Assembly (NCBI GenBank): GCA_900756945.1
Contig: CAAELZ010000074.1
Coordinates: forward strand, 1 to 64,000
Reading direction: 5' to 3'
Length of the DNA stretch: 64,000 bases
Source: an uncultured Collinsella sp.
GTDB lineage: Bacteria > Actinomycetota > Coriobacteriia > Coriobacteriales > Coriobacteriaceae
Part shown: one piece after another, positions 44,370 through 59,979 of the stretch
Numbering within the stretch: position 1 is the stretch's first letter
Layout of the letters: every line of letters starts with the position of its first letter
Notes under the pieces: generated by a model
What the model saw: the letters and a program-made list of their open reading frames with translations, nothing else
What the model was told of the DNA's origin: nothing
The model's database searches: none
Program-made: the position numbers and the translations under genes

Positions 44370-45506
44370 ATGCGTCTGCCCATGAACACCTCGCTTGCCA
44401 CGCTCAAGCCTTCTGGCATCCGCCGAATCAACGCACTCGCCGCCCGGCACCCGGGATGCATTGCGCTCGCGCTTGGCGAGCCCGATTTTCCCACGCCCGA
44501 TGTGATTAGCGCCGAGGTGGCCGCCGCGCTCGACCGCGGCGACACGCACTATCCGCCCAACAACGGTCGCCCCGCCCTGCGCGAGGCACTGTCCGAATAT
44601 ATGGGGGACGCGGGCCTTGCGTTTTCGGCCGACGAGGTCATCCTGACTGACGGCGCGACCGAGGCCCTGTCGGCAACATTCATGGCTATGCTCAACCCCG
44701 GCGACGAGGTCATTATCCCCACGCCGGCTTTTGGCCTGTACGAGAGCATCGTTGTGGCCAACCACGCCAAAGCGGTCTTTTTGGACACGGAGCCCGCGCA
44801 ATTCCAGATTGACGAGGACGCGCTTCGTGCCTGCGCGACGCCGGCGACTAAGGCCATCGTTATCTGCTCGCCCAACAATCCCACGGGCTGCATCCTCGAC
44901 GCAGCATCGCTCGACGCCGTGGCGCGCGTGGCAGAGCAGGCGGGCATCTACGTAGTCTGCGACGACGTATACAACCGTCTGGTCTATGTGGATGGCTACG
45001 AGCGCTTTGCCCAGCGCCACCCGGAGCTGCGCGACCAGACGGTGGTCATCGAGAGCTTCTCCAAGCCCTGGGCCATGACCGGCTGGCGCTTGGGCTGGCT
45101 CGCAGCAGCAGCCCCCGTCATCGCCGAGATCGCCAAGGCTCACCAATACTTAGTATCGAGTGCCGTCTCCTTCGAAATGGACGCCGCAGCCCGAGCCCTC
45201 ACCGTCGACCCCGCTCCCATGCTCGAAGTCTACCGAGCTCGTCGCAAACGTGTACTCGCAGCCTTAAACGCCATGGGCCTCGACGCAGTAGAGCCCGCAG
45301 GAGCCTTCTACACTTTCCCGAGCATCAAAAAGTTCGGTCTAACCAGCGAAGACTTCTGCATTAAAGCCATCAAAGAGGCCAACGTAGCCCTAGTTCCCGG
45401 AAACTGCTTCGGAACCGAAGGCCATATCCGCCTAAGCTACTGCGTCTCCGACAAAGACCTAGACGAAGGCCTCCGTCGCCTGTCCACCTTCATTTCGACT
45501 TTGTAG
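44370..45506 (+). CDS. Pyridoxal phosphate-dependent aminotransferase, class I/II
   Basis: A 378-residue fold-type I aminotransferase of the aspartate/aromatic group. GEPDFPTPD is the substrate loop, LTDGATEALSATFMA the PLP phosphate region, SPNNPTGC contacts the ring, and ESFSKPWAMTGWRLG carries the Schiff-base Lys. AAAGGAATG precedes the ATG. From about 45160 to the stop the codon choice changes: CTA, GTA, GGA, GCA, AAA and GAA become common, unlike the rest of the gene and its neighbours, which hints at a mosaic 3' end. The amino acid specificity is not clear. Confidence 0.88.
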   Translation: MRLPMNTSLATLKPSGIRRINALAARHPGCIALALGEPDFPTPDVISAEVAAALDRGDTHYPPNNGRPALREALSEYMGDAGLAFSADEVILTDGATEALSATFMAMLNPGDEVIIPTPAFGLYESIVVANHAKAVFLDTEPAQFQIDEDALRACATPATKAIVICSPNNPTGCILDAASLDAVARVAEQAGIYVVCDDVYNRLVYVDGYERFAQRHPELRDQTVVIESFSKPWAMTGWRLGWLAAAAPVIAEIAKAHQYLVSSAVSFEMDAAARALTVDPAPMLEVYRARRKRVLAALNAMGLDAVEPAGAFYTFPSIKKFGLTSEDFCIKAIKEANVALVPGNCFGTEGHIRLSYCVSDKDLDEGLRRLSTFISTL

Positions 45507-45556
45507 TCCTCAGGGATACAACACATCAGCCCACCGACATAAGGGTTATGCGTGGG

Positions 45557-45778
45557 GGCGTCGGCCAACGGCAACCCTGGCTTCTCCAAAGTCAACACAG
45601 GTCGCGCCGCCAAAGGCCAGGCGCAAGCTTTTCGTAGATTCCGCACGAGCCGAAGAGCACTAAATGTGCTCTTCGTGCGAGCCCAGGACCTGACCGAGCG
45701 AAAAGCTTGCGCCTGGCCTTCGGCGGCGCGGCCGGATGGTGGAATTGTGTGCAGCCCGGTTTCCCGTTGACCGACGCC
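45557..45778. repeat. Long palindrome with conserved core, copy 1
   Basis: Outer arms (45557-45571/45764-45778, GGCGTCGGCCAACGG type) and inner 32-bp arms (45603-45634/45699-45730, one mismatch) enclose a core with GAAGAGCACTAAATGTGCTC (45652 onward, a palindrome to 45674), TTCCGCACG on its left and CAGGACC on its right. The core resembles that at 58735-58785, while the arms do not. It occupies most of the 505-bp gap before rplJ, and its right outer arm overlaps the rplJ promoter. Confidence 0.9.
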
Positions 45779-45795
45779 GGGGTCCCCGCCATAAT
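45767..45795 (+). promoter_or_regulatory. Promoter of rplJL
   Basis: TTGACC (45767-45772), a 17-bp spacer and CATAAT (45790-45795). The -35 hexamer falls in the outer right arm of the long palindrome. Confidence 0.7.
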
Positions 45796-45825
45796 ACTTT
45801 CGGTTCACGCACGAATCCGCTGCCA

Positions 45826-45953
45826 GAGACAGCCGGTGCAAACGGGCATCGCCCGCGAGCTTAATGGGACTTCCCGCCAGCCGAGGTGGTCGAGTAGATA
45901 TGTCTTCTCGCCCCCGTCGCTCATGCAGCGCGGGGGCTTTCTTTTTGGACATG
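45826..45953 (+). ncRNA. Ribosomal protein L10 leader (rplJL attenuation region)
   Basis: The untranslated leader before rplJ contains a structured segment with CGGGCATCGCCCG, a GAGGTGGTCGAGTAGA stretch and then a strong stem GCCCCCGTCGC/GCGCGGGGGC followed by TTTCTTTTT (45910-45945). This matches the general plan of the L10 leader, where excess L10(L12)4 binds the leader and favours attenuation. I assign it by position and layout, not by a covariance model. Confidence 0.7.
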
Positions 45954-46011
45954 CCCCCGTCACGTCCTTGTGGCGGACCGTGCCCGGAAAGAATTCGAGG
46001 AGGTGTAATTC

Positions 46012-46533
46012 ATGCCCCAGCAGTACAAAATCGACAAGGTTGCAGAGATCGAGTCCCGTATCGCCGAGAACGCCGGTCTGTTTGTCGTCAACTACAACGG
46101 TCTGACGGTTAAGCAGGCTCAGGAGCTGCGTCATCAGCTTCGCGAGTGCGGCGCCGAGATGAAGGTCTACAAGAACAACCTGGTCAAGATCGCTCTCAAG
46201 AACCAGGAGCAGCCCGAGCTCGACGAGATCCTCGCCGGCCCCGTCGCTTATGTGTTCTACGAGTCCGAGCCGGTCGAGGCCGCTAAGGCCCTTAAGGACT
46301 TCTCTGCTAAGTCCAAGGGCGTCCTTGAGATCAAGGGCGGTATCTCCGACGGCAAGGCCGTTTCCGCTGATGATGTTAAGGCTATCGCCGAGCTGCCCAC
46401 CAAGGATCAGCTTCTCGGCCAGATCGCCGGTCTCATCTCCGGTTTCGCTCGCGACATCGCTGTCTGCGTCAACGGCGTTTCCTCTGGTCTCGCTCGTTCG
46501 ATCCAGCAGGTCTCCGAGCAGAAGGCAGCCTAG
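46012..46533 (+). CDS. rplJ: 50S ribosomal protein L10
   Basis: A 173-residue base of the L7/L12 stalk. The N-terminal rRNA-binding domain (IESRIAENAGLFVVNYNGLTVKQAQELRHQLRECGAEMKVYKNNL) and C-terminal helix for L12 dimers are intact. GAGGAGGT lies before the ATG. It is preceded by the L10 leader and followed by rplL. Confidence 0.96.
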   Translation: MPQQYKIDKVAEIESRIAENAGLFVVNYNGLTVKQAQELRHQLRECGAEMKVYKNNLVKIALKNQEQPELDEILAGPVAYVFYESEPVEAAKALKDFSAKSKGVLEIKGGISDGKAVSADDVKAIAELPTKDQLLGQIAGLISGFARDIAVCVNGVSSGLARSIQQVSEQKAA

Positions 46534-46635
46534 TTGCTGTTTTCACCCGCGGCGGCAACGCCGCGCCCCTGGCGCATTCGCGCCGTGTTTTAACTGATCT
46601 CCGTGCATCCGCACGGAAACCGAAAGGACTTAGAA

Positions 46636-47013
46636 ATGGCTAAGCTTACCACCGATGAGATCATCGATGCTCTTAAGGAAATGACCCTTCTCGAGGCTTC
46701 CGAGCTCGTTAAGGCTATCGAGGACACCTTCGGCGTTTCCGCCGCTGCTCCTGCCGCTGTTGTCGCCGCTCCCGCTGCTGGCGCTGCTGAGGCCGAGGAG
46801 AAGACCGAGTTTGACGTCGTGCTCGAGGGCTTCGGCGACAACAAGATCCAGGTCATCAAGGCCGTCCGTGAGCTCACCAACCTTGGCCTGAAGGAGGCCA
46901 AGGAGGTCGTCGAGGGCGCTCCCAAGGCTGTTCTCGAGGGTGCCAAGAAGGAGGACGCCGAGGCTGCCAAGGAGAAGCTCGAGGCTGCTGGCGCTGCTGT
47001 CACCCTCAAGTAA
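46636..47013 (+). CDS. rplL: 50S ribosomal protein L7/L12
   Basis: A 125-residue stalk protein that recruits translation GTPases. The N-terminal dimerisation helix ([24 protein letters not shown]), an Ala/Pro hinge, and the C-terminal domain with [25 protein letters not shown] are as expected. The ATG at 46636 follows AAAGGAC; a longer frame from 46603 is leader. A strong terminator follows, so rpoB is transcribed separately. Confidence 0.96.
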   Translation: MAKLTTDEIIDALKEMTLLEASELVKAIEDTFGVSAAAPAAVVAAPAAGAAEAEEKTEFDVVLEGFGDNKIQVIKAVRELTNLGLKEAKEVVEGAPKAVLEGAKKEDAEAAKEKLEAAGAAVTLK

Positions 47014-47040
47014 TCAGGCTTTCTCGCCAGATTTCTTTGC

Positions 47041-47078
47041 AGACGGGGTTCGCATTGCGAGCCCCGTCTTTTTTGTTT
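47041..47078 (+). terminator. Intrinsic terminator after rplL
   Basis: Stem AGACGGGG/CCCCGTCT with an extra CGC/GCG pair in the loop, then TTTTTTGTTTTTT. Confidence 0.92.
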
Positions 47079-47203
47079 TTTGGTCCCTCGGCATCGGTTG
47101 CTCAAACTGCCATGTTCTGTGATTTGCGTCGTATCGCGTGCCCTGCCGTTAGGCAATAAAATTGCACCATTCGAGCAATAATTTGCGTTGACCTGCTGAA
47201 GAA

Positions 47204-47231
47204 TTGTCTCTGCCTTGTAGCGACATATAGT
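47204..47231 (+). promoter_or_regulatory. Candidate galU promoter
   Basis: TTGTCT (47204-47209), a 16-bp spacer and TATAGT (47226-47231), about 97 bp upstream of galU. The rest of the 314-bp gap after rplL holds only the terminator and a weak ATTGC-rich inverted repeat. Confidence 0.45.
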
Positions 47232-47327
47232 TCCAGCGGTAAGATGCTTGGGTATCGCAATTTGGTCTGCGGCTGTGCGCCGCACGCACGGGGCGCTTTT
47301 GCGCCTGCGAAAGGATCTTTGAATAAC

Positions 47328-48236
47328 ATGAAGGCAATCATCCCCGCCGCCGGTCTTGGCACGCGTTTTCTGCCTGGCACCAAGTGCACGCCCAAAGAGA
47401 TGCTGCCGGTGCTCGACAAGCCCGTCATTCAGTACGTCGTCGAGGAGGCGCTCGAGCCCGAGGAGGTCGACGATGCCATCATCGTTACTTCTCCCGGTAA
47501 GCCCGAGCTACTGAATTACTTCCAGCCCGACCGTTCGCTCGAGAACCTGCTGCGCGAGCGCGGCAAGAACGCCTATGCCGATGCTGTCGCCCACGCTGGC
47601 GGTATGCCGGTCGACTTCCGTTATCAGTACGAGCCCAAGGGCCTCGGCCATGCTATTCGCTCTGCTGCCGACGCCGTGGCAGGGGAGAACTTCCTGGTTC
47701 TTCTGGGCGACTACGTTGTGCCTAACCGCGATATCTGCGACAAGATGCTCGCCGTTTCCAAGGAGCACGGTGGCGCTTCGGTTATCGCCGTCGCTGCTTG
47801 CTCGCCCGAGGAAGTCAGCCGCTACGGCGTTATCGCCGGCGAGCGCGTCGGTTCGCTTGAGGGCGCCGAGGGCGTTGCCGATGCCGAGCCGGGCGCTGTC
47901 TGGCGCATCGGCGGTCTGGTCGAGAAGCCCGCTCCCGAGGCGGCTCCGTCCAACCTGTACATCGTCGGTCGCTACCTGCTGAGCCCGCTGGTCATGGACT
48001 TGCTGGCAGATCAGCAGGCCGGCAAGGGCGGCGAGATCCAGCTCACCGACGCCATGGCCCGTTCGCTCGACCGCGAGGCCATGTACGCCGTCGTCATCGA
48101 CCCGCTGTCGGGCTACGACACCGGCACTCCCTCTGGTTGGATGGCCACTAACGCCCTCATGGCTGCAAACGACCCCCGCTTTGCCGATGCCTTCTGGGAC
48201 GCCATCGACGAGCGCGGCGGATTGATGCGCAAGTAA
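47328..48236 (+). CDS. galU: UTP--glucose-1-phosphate uridylyltransferase
   Basis: A 302-residue enzyme making UDP-glucose for glycans, teichoic-type polymers and galactose metabolism. MKAIIPAAGLGTRFLPGTKCTPKEMLPV carries the nucleotide-binding signature, and VEEALEP and EPKGLGHAI are family regions. The ATG at 47328 follows GAAAGGATC; an extended frame from 47244 lies in the promoter region. It is inserted between rplL and rpoB, with its own terminator, breaking the usual rplJL-rpoBC unit. Confidence 0.94.
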   Translation: MKAIIPAAGLGTRFLPGTKCTPKEMLPVLDKPVIQYVVEEALEPEEVDDAIIVTSPGKPELLNYFQPDRSLENLLRERGKNAYADAVAHAGGMPVDFRYQYEPKGLGHAIRSAADAVAGENFLVLLGDYVVPNRDICDKMLAVSKEHGGASVIAVAACSPEEVSRYGVIAGERVGSLEGAEGVADAEPGAVWRIGGLVEKPAPEAAPSNLYIVGRYLLSPLVMDLLADQQAGKGGEIQLTDAMARSLDREAMYAVVIDPLSGYDTGTPSGWMATNALMAANDPRFADAFWDAIDERGGLMRK

Positions 48237-48256
48237 GCCTTTGGGCACCGACATTT

Positions 48257-48289
48257 ACGGGCGTGGACCTCGGTTCGCGCCCGTTTTTT
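48257..48289 (+). terminator. Intrinsic terminator after galU
   Basis: Stem ACGGGCG/CGCCCGT around TGGACCTCGGTTCG, then TTTTTT. Confidence 0.85.
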
Positions 48290-48422
48290 ATAAGAGCTGC
48301 GATTGCTAGCTCTCTGTTCACAGAAAATATATGAACAGATGTTCGATACACATACATCTACCTGCGTGTTTTCTGTCGAAAAACTTTGCTACTCCAAAAA
48401 CTCAATCGCGTCAAGGCTTTTC

Positions 48423-48450
48423 TTGCTCAACGGTCGGTACCTGATAAACT
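48423..48450 (+). promoter_or_regulatory. Candidate rpoBC promoter
   Basis: TTGCTC (48423-48428), a 16-bp spacer and TAAACT (48445-48450), about 75 bp upstream of rpoB in a locally AT-rich segment. Confidence 0.45.
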
Positions 48451-48523
48451 ATTAGGTTGCGATAACTGGCGAAGCCATGCCTCGCCAACCCACCGAGCAT
48501 TTCCGTGAAGGAGGAAAAACCTG

Positions 48524-52015
<3,492 letters not shown>

Positions 52016-52021
52016 TTGACT

Positions 52022-56497
<4,476 letters not shown>

Positions 56498-56544
56498 CTA
56501 GTTCCGCCGTTCTAACGAACGGCGGCGACCTCCGTCGCTGCGCG

Positions 56545-56638
56545 GCCCCCAGAGCTACAATCTGTCATTCAAAAGGCAGGGCATGACCAAAAGGTCAATG
56601 CCCTGCCTTTTTCATGCCACCTTGTACGCTCTGGGGGC
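56545..56638. repeat. Nested hairpin repeat, copy 2
   Basis: The outer stem GCCCCCAGAGCTACAA (56545-56560) with TTGTACGCTCTGGGGGC (56622-56638) encloses the inner stem AAAAGGCAGGGCATGACC (56571-56588) with GGTCAATGCCCTGCCTTTT (56593-56611). It is closely related to 8-93 and probably terminates rpoBC transcription. The remaining part of the 310-bp gap to the sigma gene shows TTGGTAGGTTTTTCATACTTGAA-like AT-rich sequence and no gene. Confidence 0.9.
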
Positions 56639-56807
56639 CGCTCGCTTGCGTATGCTCAACCTGTTGCGTTCCGTTGATCCCTTGCCAAAAAGGGACAGGT
56701 TTATTTTGGTAGGTTTTTCATACTTGAATTTGAAACATTCCGTTCGGTCAAAGCGTATCTATGGTGAGGGCCTCATCGAGAAGCATTAACGTCACCGGGA
56801 GGTGATT

Positions 56808-57326
56808 ATGGAAGAACAAGCATTTAGACAGGCGGTCGAAGATCACCGGGATGTCGTGTTTCGAATCGCGTTGACGTACCTGCGCGATCGTGCCGATGCC
56901 GACGATGTCGCACAAGACGTCTTTCTGAAGTTACTCAAAAGCGATGCGCAATTTGAAAGCTGGGAGCATCTTCGTCGATGGCTTATCCGGGTCACGATCA
57001 ATGAATGCAAATCGCTCTTTCGAAAGCCGTGGAGGCGTGTGGAGGATATTGAGAACCTGGCCGAGTCGCTTTCGACAGCGCAGGATGAGACCAAGGCCGT
57101 CCTGTCAGATGTCATGCGGCTTCCGGAACGATTCCGTATCCCCATCGTGCTCTATTACTATCTGGGCTTCTCGACTTCAGAGATTGCCGAGTTACTGCAT
57201 GTGCCAGCCGCGACCGTTCGAACGCGTTTAGCTCGCGGTCGATCGAAGCTCAAATTCATCCTAGAGGAGGGCGACCGTGAAATCCAACCAAATCAAGCAG
57301 GCCTTCGAGTCCGTCCAAGCCGATAG
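56808..57326 (+). CDS. ECF-type RNA polymerase sigma factor
   Basis: A 172-residue sigma-70 family protein of the extracytoplasmic function type. Region 2 is visible as FRIALTYLRDRADADDVAQDVFLKLLK with the SWEHLRRWLIRVTINECKS segment. Region 4 is LPERFRIPIVLYYYLGFSTSEIAELLHVPAATVRTRLARGRSKLK. The ATG at 56808 follows GGGAGGTG; a GTG six bases earlier overlaps that site. It overlaps the next gene by 50 bp, the usual coupling of an ECF sigma to its membrane regulator. Confidence 0.92.
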   Translation: MEEQAFRQAVEDHRDVVFRIALTYLRDRADADDVAQDVFLKLLKSDAQFESWEHLRRWLIRVTINECKSLFRKPWRRVEDIENLAESLSTAQDETKAVLSDVMRLPERFRIPIVLYYYLGFSTSEIAELLHVPAATVRTRLARGRSKLKFILEEGDREIQPNQAGLRVRPSR

Positions 57327-58353
57327 CGATCTTGCTGACCGTGTTCTTTATGCCGCTGCTGGCGAGCCGCTTCGCCGAAAGGGTCACGCGAAGCCTCTGT
57401 ATGTTGCCGTAATCGGATGTCTTGCCGGAGTGCTGGCGACCGGAGGGGTCGCCTACGCCGTCGTCAATTCCAGCTATTTTGCCTCTGCCTGGGGAAACCA
57501 TGGCAACGGAGAGTCCATTACCTGGACTCAAGGTGGCTCGTCGGGGACTAAATATACCTACACCAGAGAGTTTGGTGACGGCATTGCGCCCCAAAGCTTG
57601 GAGGGTTCAGTACAGAAGGTCAATCTGTCCGTCGAGGGCAACGGCTACACACTCGACATTCATGATATGGCTATCGATAAAAACGGTTGCGGTGCCGTGA
57701 CGTTTACGTTGTCCAATCCAAATGGTGTTAACTACTACAAGCCGGCAGCAGAGACTGGCGAACTTGTTCTCTATGGTGAAGAAGAAGGGGGCGTCAGTAC
57801 ACCCAGCATGAACTTCGGCGAGGAATGGGCTGATACACGCTGCACCATTGATAAAGACACATCAAGCGACACGGTCATTAACGGCACGATGTACTTTGCA
57901 TCTTGGAATCGCGATCGAGATTTACGACATGCGGTCACCTGGAATATCAGTTGGACGGAGGGCAAAGGTGAGGATGCGAAGGTGATCGAGGTATCGACGC
58001 CAGAGTTTAACGTCGGAGCGCACGTCGATACAAAGGAGCTCCGCTCCGACGACTCGCCTCTCGAGATCAGCCCGTTTTCCATCCAGACGCACATCGATGA
58101 TCTGGGCTATGAAGCAGTTGATCATAAACTGACCGTCAGCTACAAGGATGGATCGGAGCAGATTATCGAAGATGACGACGCAGGGGCGTACAATTTCTAT
58201 GTTTCGATGGCGCGCAATAGCGGAGAGAACATCTGGGTTCCGGCAAGGCTCATCAATGTCGATCAGGTTGTATCGGTAACCCTTGAGGGAACGAGGTGCA
58301 CATCAACAGGAGAGACCGAAACAGAAGTACCCTTTACCATCGTCTACTCGTAA
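57277..58353 (+). CDS. Membrane-anchored putative anti-sigma factor
   Basis: A 358-residue protein. A short cytosolic N-terminus (about residues 1-35) could bind the sigma factor. One transmembrane helix (LYVAVIGCLAGVLATGGVAYAVV, about 40-62) follows. The extracytoplasmic remainder of about 290 residues is beta-rich, without a recognised enzymatic motif, and somewhat resembles DUF4179-type anti-sigma sensors. It starts at GTG inside the sigma gene. Together they look like a cell-envelope signal system; the signal is unknown. Confidence 0.78.
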   Translation: MKSNQIKQAFESVQADSDLADRVLYAAAGEPLRRKGHAKPLYVAVIGCLAGVLATGGVAYAVVNSSYFASAWGNHGNGESITWTQGGSSGTKYTYTREFGDGIAPQSLEGSVQKVNLSVEGNGYTLDIHDMAIDKNGCGAVTFTLSNPNGVNYYKPAAETGELVLYGEEEGGVSTPSMNFGEEWADTRCTIDKDTSSDTVINGTMYFASWNRDRDLRHAVTWNISWTEGKGEDAKVIEVSTPEFNVGAHVDTKELRSDDSPLEISPFSIQTHIDDLGYEAVDHKLTVSYKDGSEQIIEDDDAGAYNFYVSMARNSGENIWVPARLINVDQVVSVTLEGTRCTSTGETETEVPFTIVYS

Positions 58354-58359
58354 GACTTG

Positions 58360-58393
58360 AGGCCGCTTCCCACTAGGGGAAGCGGCCTATTTT
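58360..58393 (+). terminator. Intrinsic terminator after the sigma/anti-sigma pair
   Basis: Stem AGGCCGCTTCCC/GGGGAAGCGGCCT followed by ATTTT. Confidence 0.85.
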
Positions 58394-58433
58394 GCGTTAT
58401 ATGGACGGTTATTTTGAGCGATATTCGCCTGAA

Positions 58434-58564
58434 TTTCGGAAGTATGCGGCAAAATCTCGATGGGCCGACCACACCGCATATACTCAAGCGCTCTACCTGC
58501 GGGTTTATTATCGCAAAACCCCGGCGTGCTCGGCAGGTCCAGAATTTGCCGCATACTTCCGAAA
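58434..58564. repeat. Structured 131-bp inverted-repeat element
   Basis: Perfect 20-bp arms TTTCGGAAGTATGCGGCAAA (58434-58453) and TTTGCCGCATACTTCCGAAA (58545-58564). Inside, CCGACCACACCG pairs imperfectly with CGGCGTGCTCGG, ACCTGC with GCAGGT and GGGTTT with AAACCC, giving a nested multi-stem fold. It is part of the 682-bp gene-free region before rpsL. Confidence 0.88.
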
Positions 58565-58689
58565 GCGCCGCCGATTTCCCTATGACAGATGAGGGCGGAT
58601 CACCGCTGGAGCGCGACGTTTCCGCAGATAAAACCGACCAAAACAAACCTTTCCCTTTTTGGCAGGTAACGTTGCCCCGACGAGCACGT

Positions 58690-58830
58690 CGGATTCCCGG
58701 CCCGGGCGGCCCGCCGTTTAAGTTTGTCGCGAGTTCCGCACGCAAAGGAAAGCACTTAATGTGCTTTCCGTCTTGCGCAGGACTGTAGAGCAGCAAACTT
58801 AAACGGCGGGCCGCCCGGGCCGGGAATCCG
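58690..58830. repeat. Long palindrome with conserved core, copy 2
   Basis: Perfect 37-bp arms (58690-58726/58794-58830) contain GGCCCGGGCGGCCCGCCG and flank a core with GGAAAGCACTTAATGTGCTT (58747 onward, palindrome to 58769), TTCCGCACG on the left and GCGCAGGACTG on the right. The core matches the one at 45640-45690; the arms are unrelated to that copy. It lies between the structured element at 58434 and the rpsL promoter. Confidence 0.92.
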
Positions 58831-58913
58831 CCCCCGTGCACAGGAGGGGATTCCTTTTGTGTAGGCTTTGCGGAAATGTGCCTATTTTGGGATACGCCCG
58901 GCGGCGTGGTCTG

Positions 58914-58942
58914 TTGACGGCACAGCTAACGCCACGTATCCT
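58914..58942 (+). promoter_or_regulatory. Promoter of the rpsL operon
   Basis: TTGACG (58914-58919), a 17-bp spacer and TATCCT (58937-58942), about 95 bp before rpsL. Confidence 0.7.
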
Positions 58943-59035
58943 ATCGAACTGCGTGTTTCGTAGGGGGATGCTGACCCCTCGATTCAAGCCGTTGCACTTT
59001 ACAGAAAGCTGGAATCATTCGAGAAGGAGTACGCT

Positions 59036-59413
59036 TTGCCTACTATTAACCAGCTGGTTCGCCAGGGCCGTCGTTCCGTGCCCAAGAAGTCCAAGAACGC
59101 TGCTCTGCAGCACAACTCCCAGAAGCGCGGCGTGTGCACCCGCGTCTTCACCACGAGCCCCAAGAAGCCGAACTCGGCTCTTCGCAAGGTTGCCCGTGTT
59201 CGCCTCGTCAACGGCATCGAAGTCACTGCTTACATCCCGGGTGAGGGCCACAACCTGCAGGAGCACTCCATCGTGCTCGTCCGCGGCGGTCGTGTCCGTG
59301 ACCTCCCTGGTGTCCGTTATCACGTCATCCGTGGCGCCTACGACGCTGCTCCGGTCCAGAACCGTATGCAGGCCCGTTCCAAGTACGGTGCTAAGCGCCC
59401 CAAGGCTAAATAA
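59036..59413 (+). CDS. rpsL: 30S ribosomal protein S12
   Basis: A 125-residue decoding-centre protein. The loop [13 protein letters not shown] keeps Lys43, the streptomycin-sensitive residue. In [13 protein letters not shown], residue 88 is Arg (codon CGT) where most bacteria have Lys; K88R is a known streptomycin-resistance substitution. Translation starts at TTG with GAAGGAG upstream. First gene of the rpsL-rpsG-fusA-rpsJ string. Confidence 0.97.
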   Translation: MPTINQLVRQGRRSVPKKSKNAALQHNSQKRGVCTRVFTTSPKKPNSALRKVARVRLVNGIEVTAYIPGEGHNLQEHSIVLVRGGRVRDLPGVRYHVIRGAYDAAPVQNRMQARSKYGAKRPKAK

Positions 59414-59486
59414 GCCAGATAACGTTTTGATACTTTCGCCGTGTGCCGCCTAAGCGCCGCACGGTAGACACTTAAGGAGATTTCAC

Positions 59487-59960
59487 ATGCCGCGTCGTGC
59501 AGCAGCTAATCGTCGTGAGGTTCAGCCTGACGCCGTTTACAACAACCGCCTGGTGACTCAGCTCATCAACAAGGTCCTTCTTGACGGCAAGAAGGCCACC
59601 GCTGAGCGCATCGTTTACACCGCTTTCGAGATCGTTGCCGAGAAGTCCGAGGGTGGCGACGCTCTCGCTACCTTCAAGAAGGCTATGGACAACGTCAAGC
59701 CCACGCTCGAGGTTAAGCCCAAGCGTGTCGGTGGCGCTACCTATCAGGTCCCGATGGAGGTCAACTCCCGTCGTTCCACCGCTCTGGGTATCCGCTGGAT
59801 CGTCAACTTCTCCCGCGCTCGCAAGGAGAAGACCATGGCCGAGCGTCTCGCCAACGAGATCCTCGACGCCTCCAACGGCCTGGGCGCTTCCGTCAAGAAG
59901 CGTGAGGACGTCTTCAAGATGGCCGAGGCCAACCGCGCGTTCTCTCACTATCGTTGGTAA
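59487..59960 (+). CDS. rpsG: 30S ribosomal protein S7
   Basis: A 157-residue head protein that nucleates 30S assembly. The [29 protein letters not shown] start and the [12 protein letters not shown] region are typical, and the length is standard. TAAGGAG precedes the ATG. It follows rpsL by 73 bp and precedes fusA by 19 bp. Confidence 0.97.
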   Translation: MPRRAAANRREVQPDAVYNNRLVTQLINKVLLDGKKATAERIVYTAFEIVAEKSEGGDALATFKKAMDNVKPTLEVKPKRVGGATYQVPMEVNSRRSTALGIRWIVNFSRARKEKTMAERLANEILDASNGLGASVKKREDVFKMAEANRAFSHYRW

Positions 59961-59979
59961 GTTAAGGTAAGGAACTAAC

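Noticed and set aside
56583..56789. 68-codon plus-strand frame after rpoC
   Set aside because: It begins inside the nested hairpin repeat, lacks a ribosome site and has no recognisable features.
58357..58788. 143-codon plus-strand frame upstream of rpsL
   Set aside because: It lies across a terminator and two inverted-repeat elements, so its sequence is explained by these structures.
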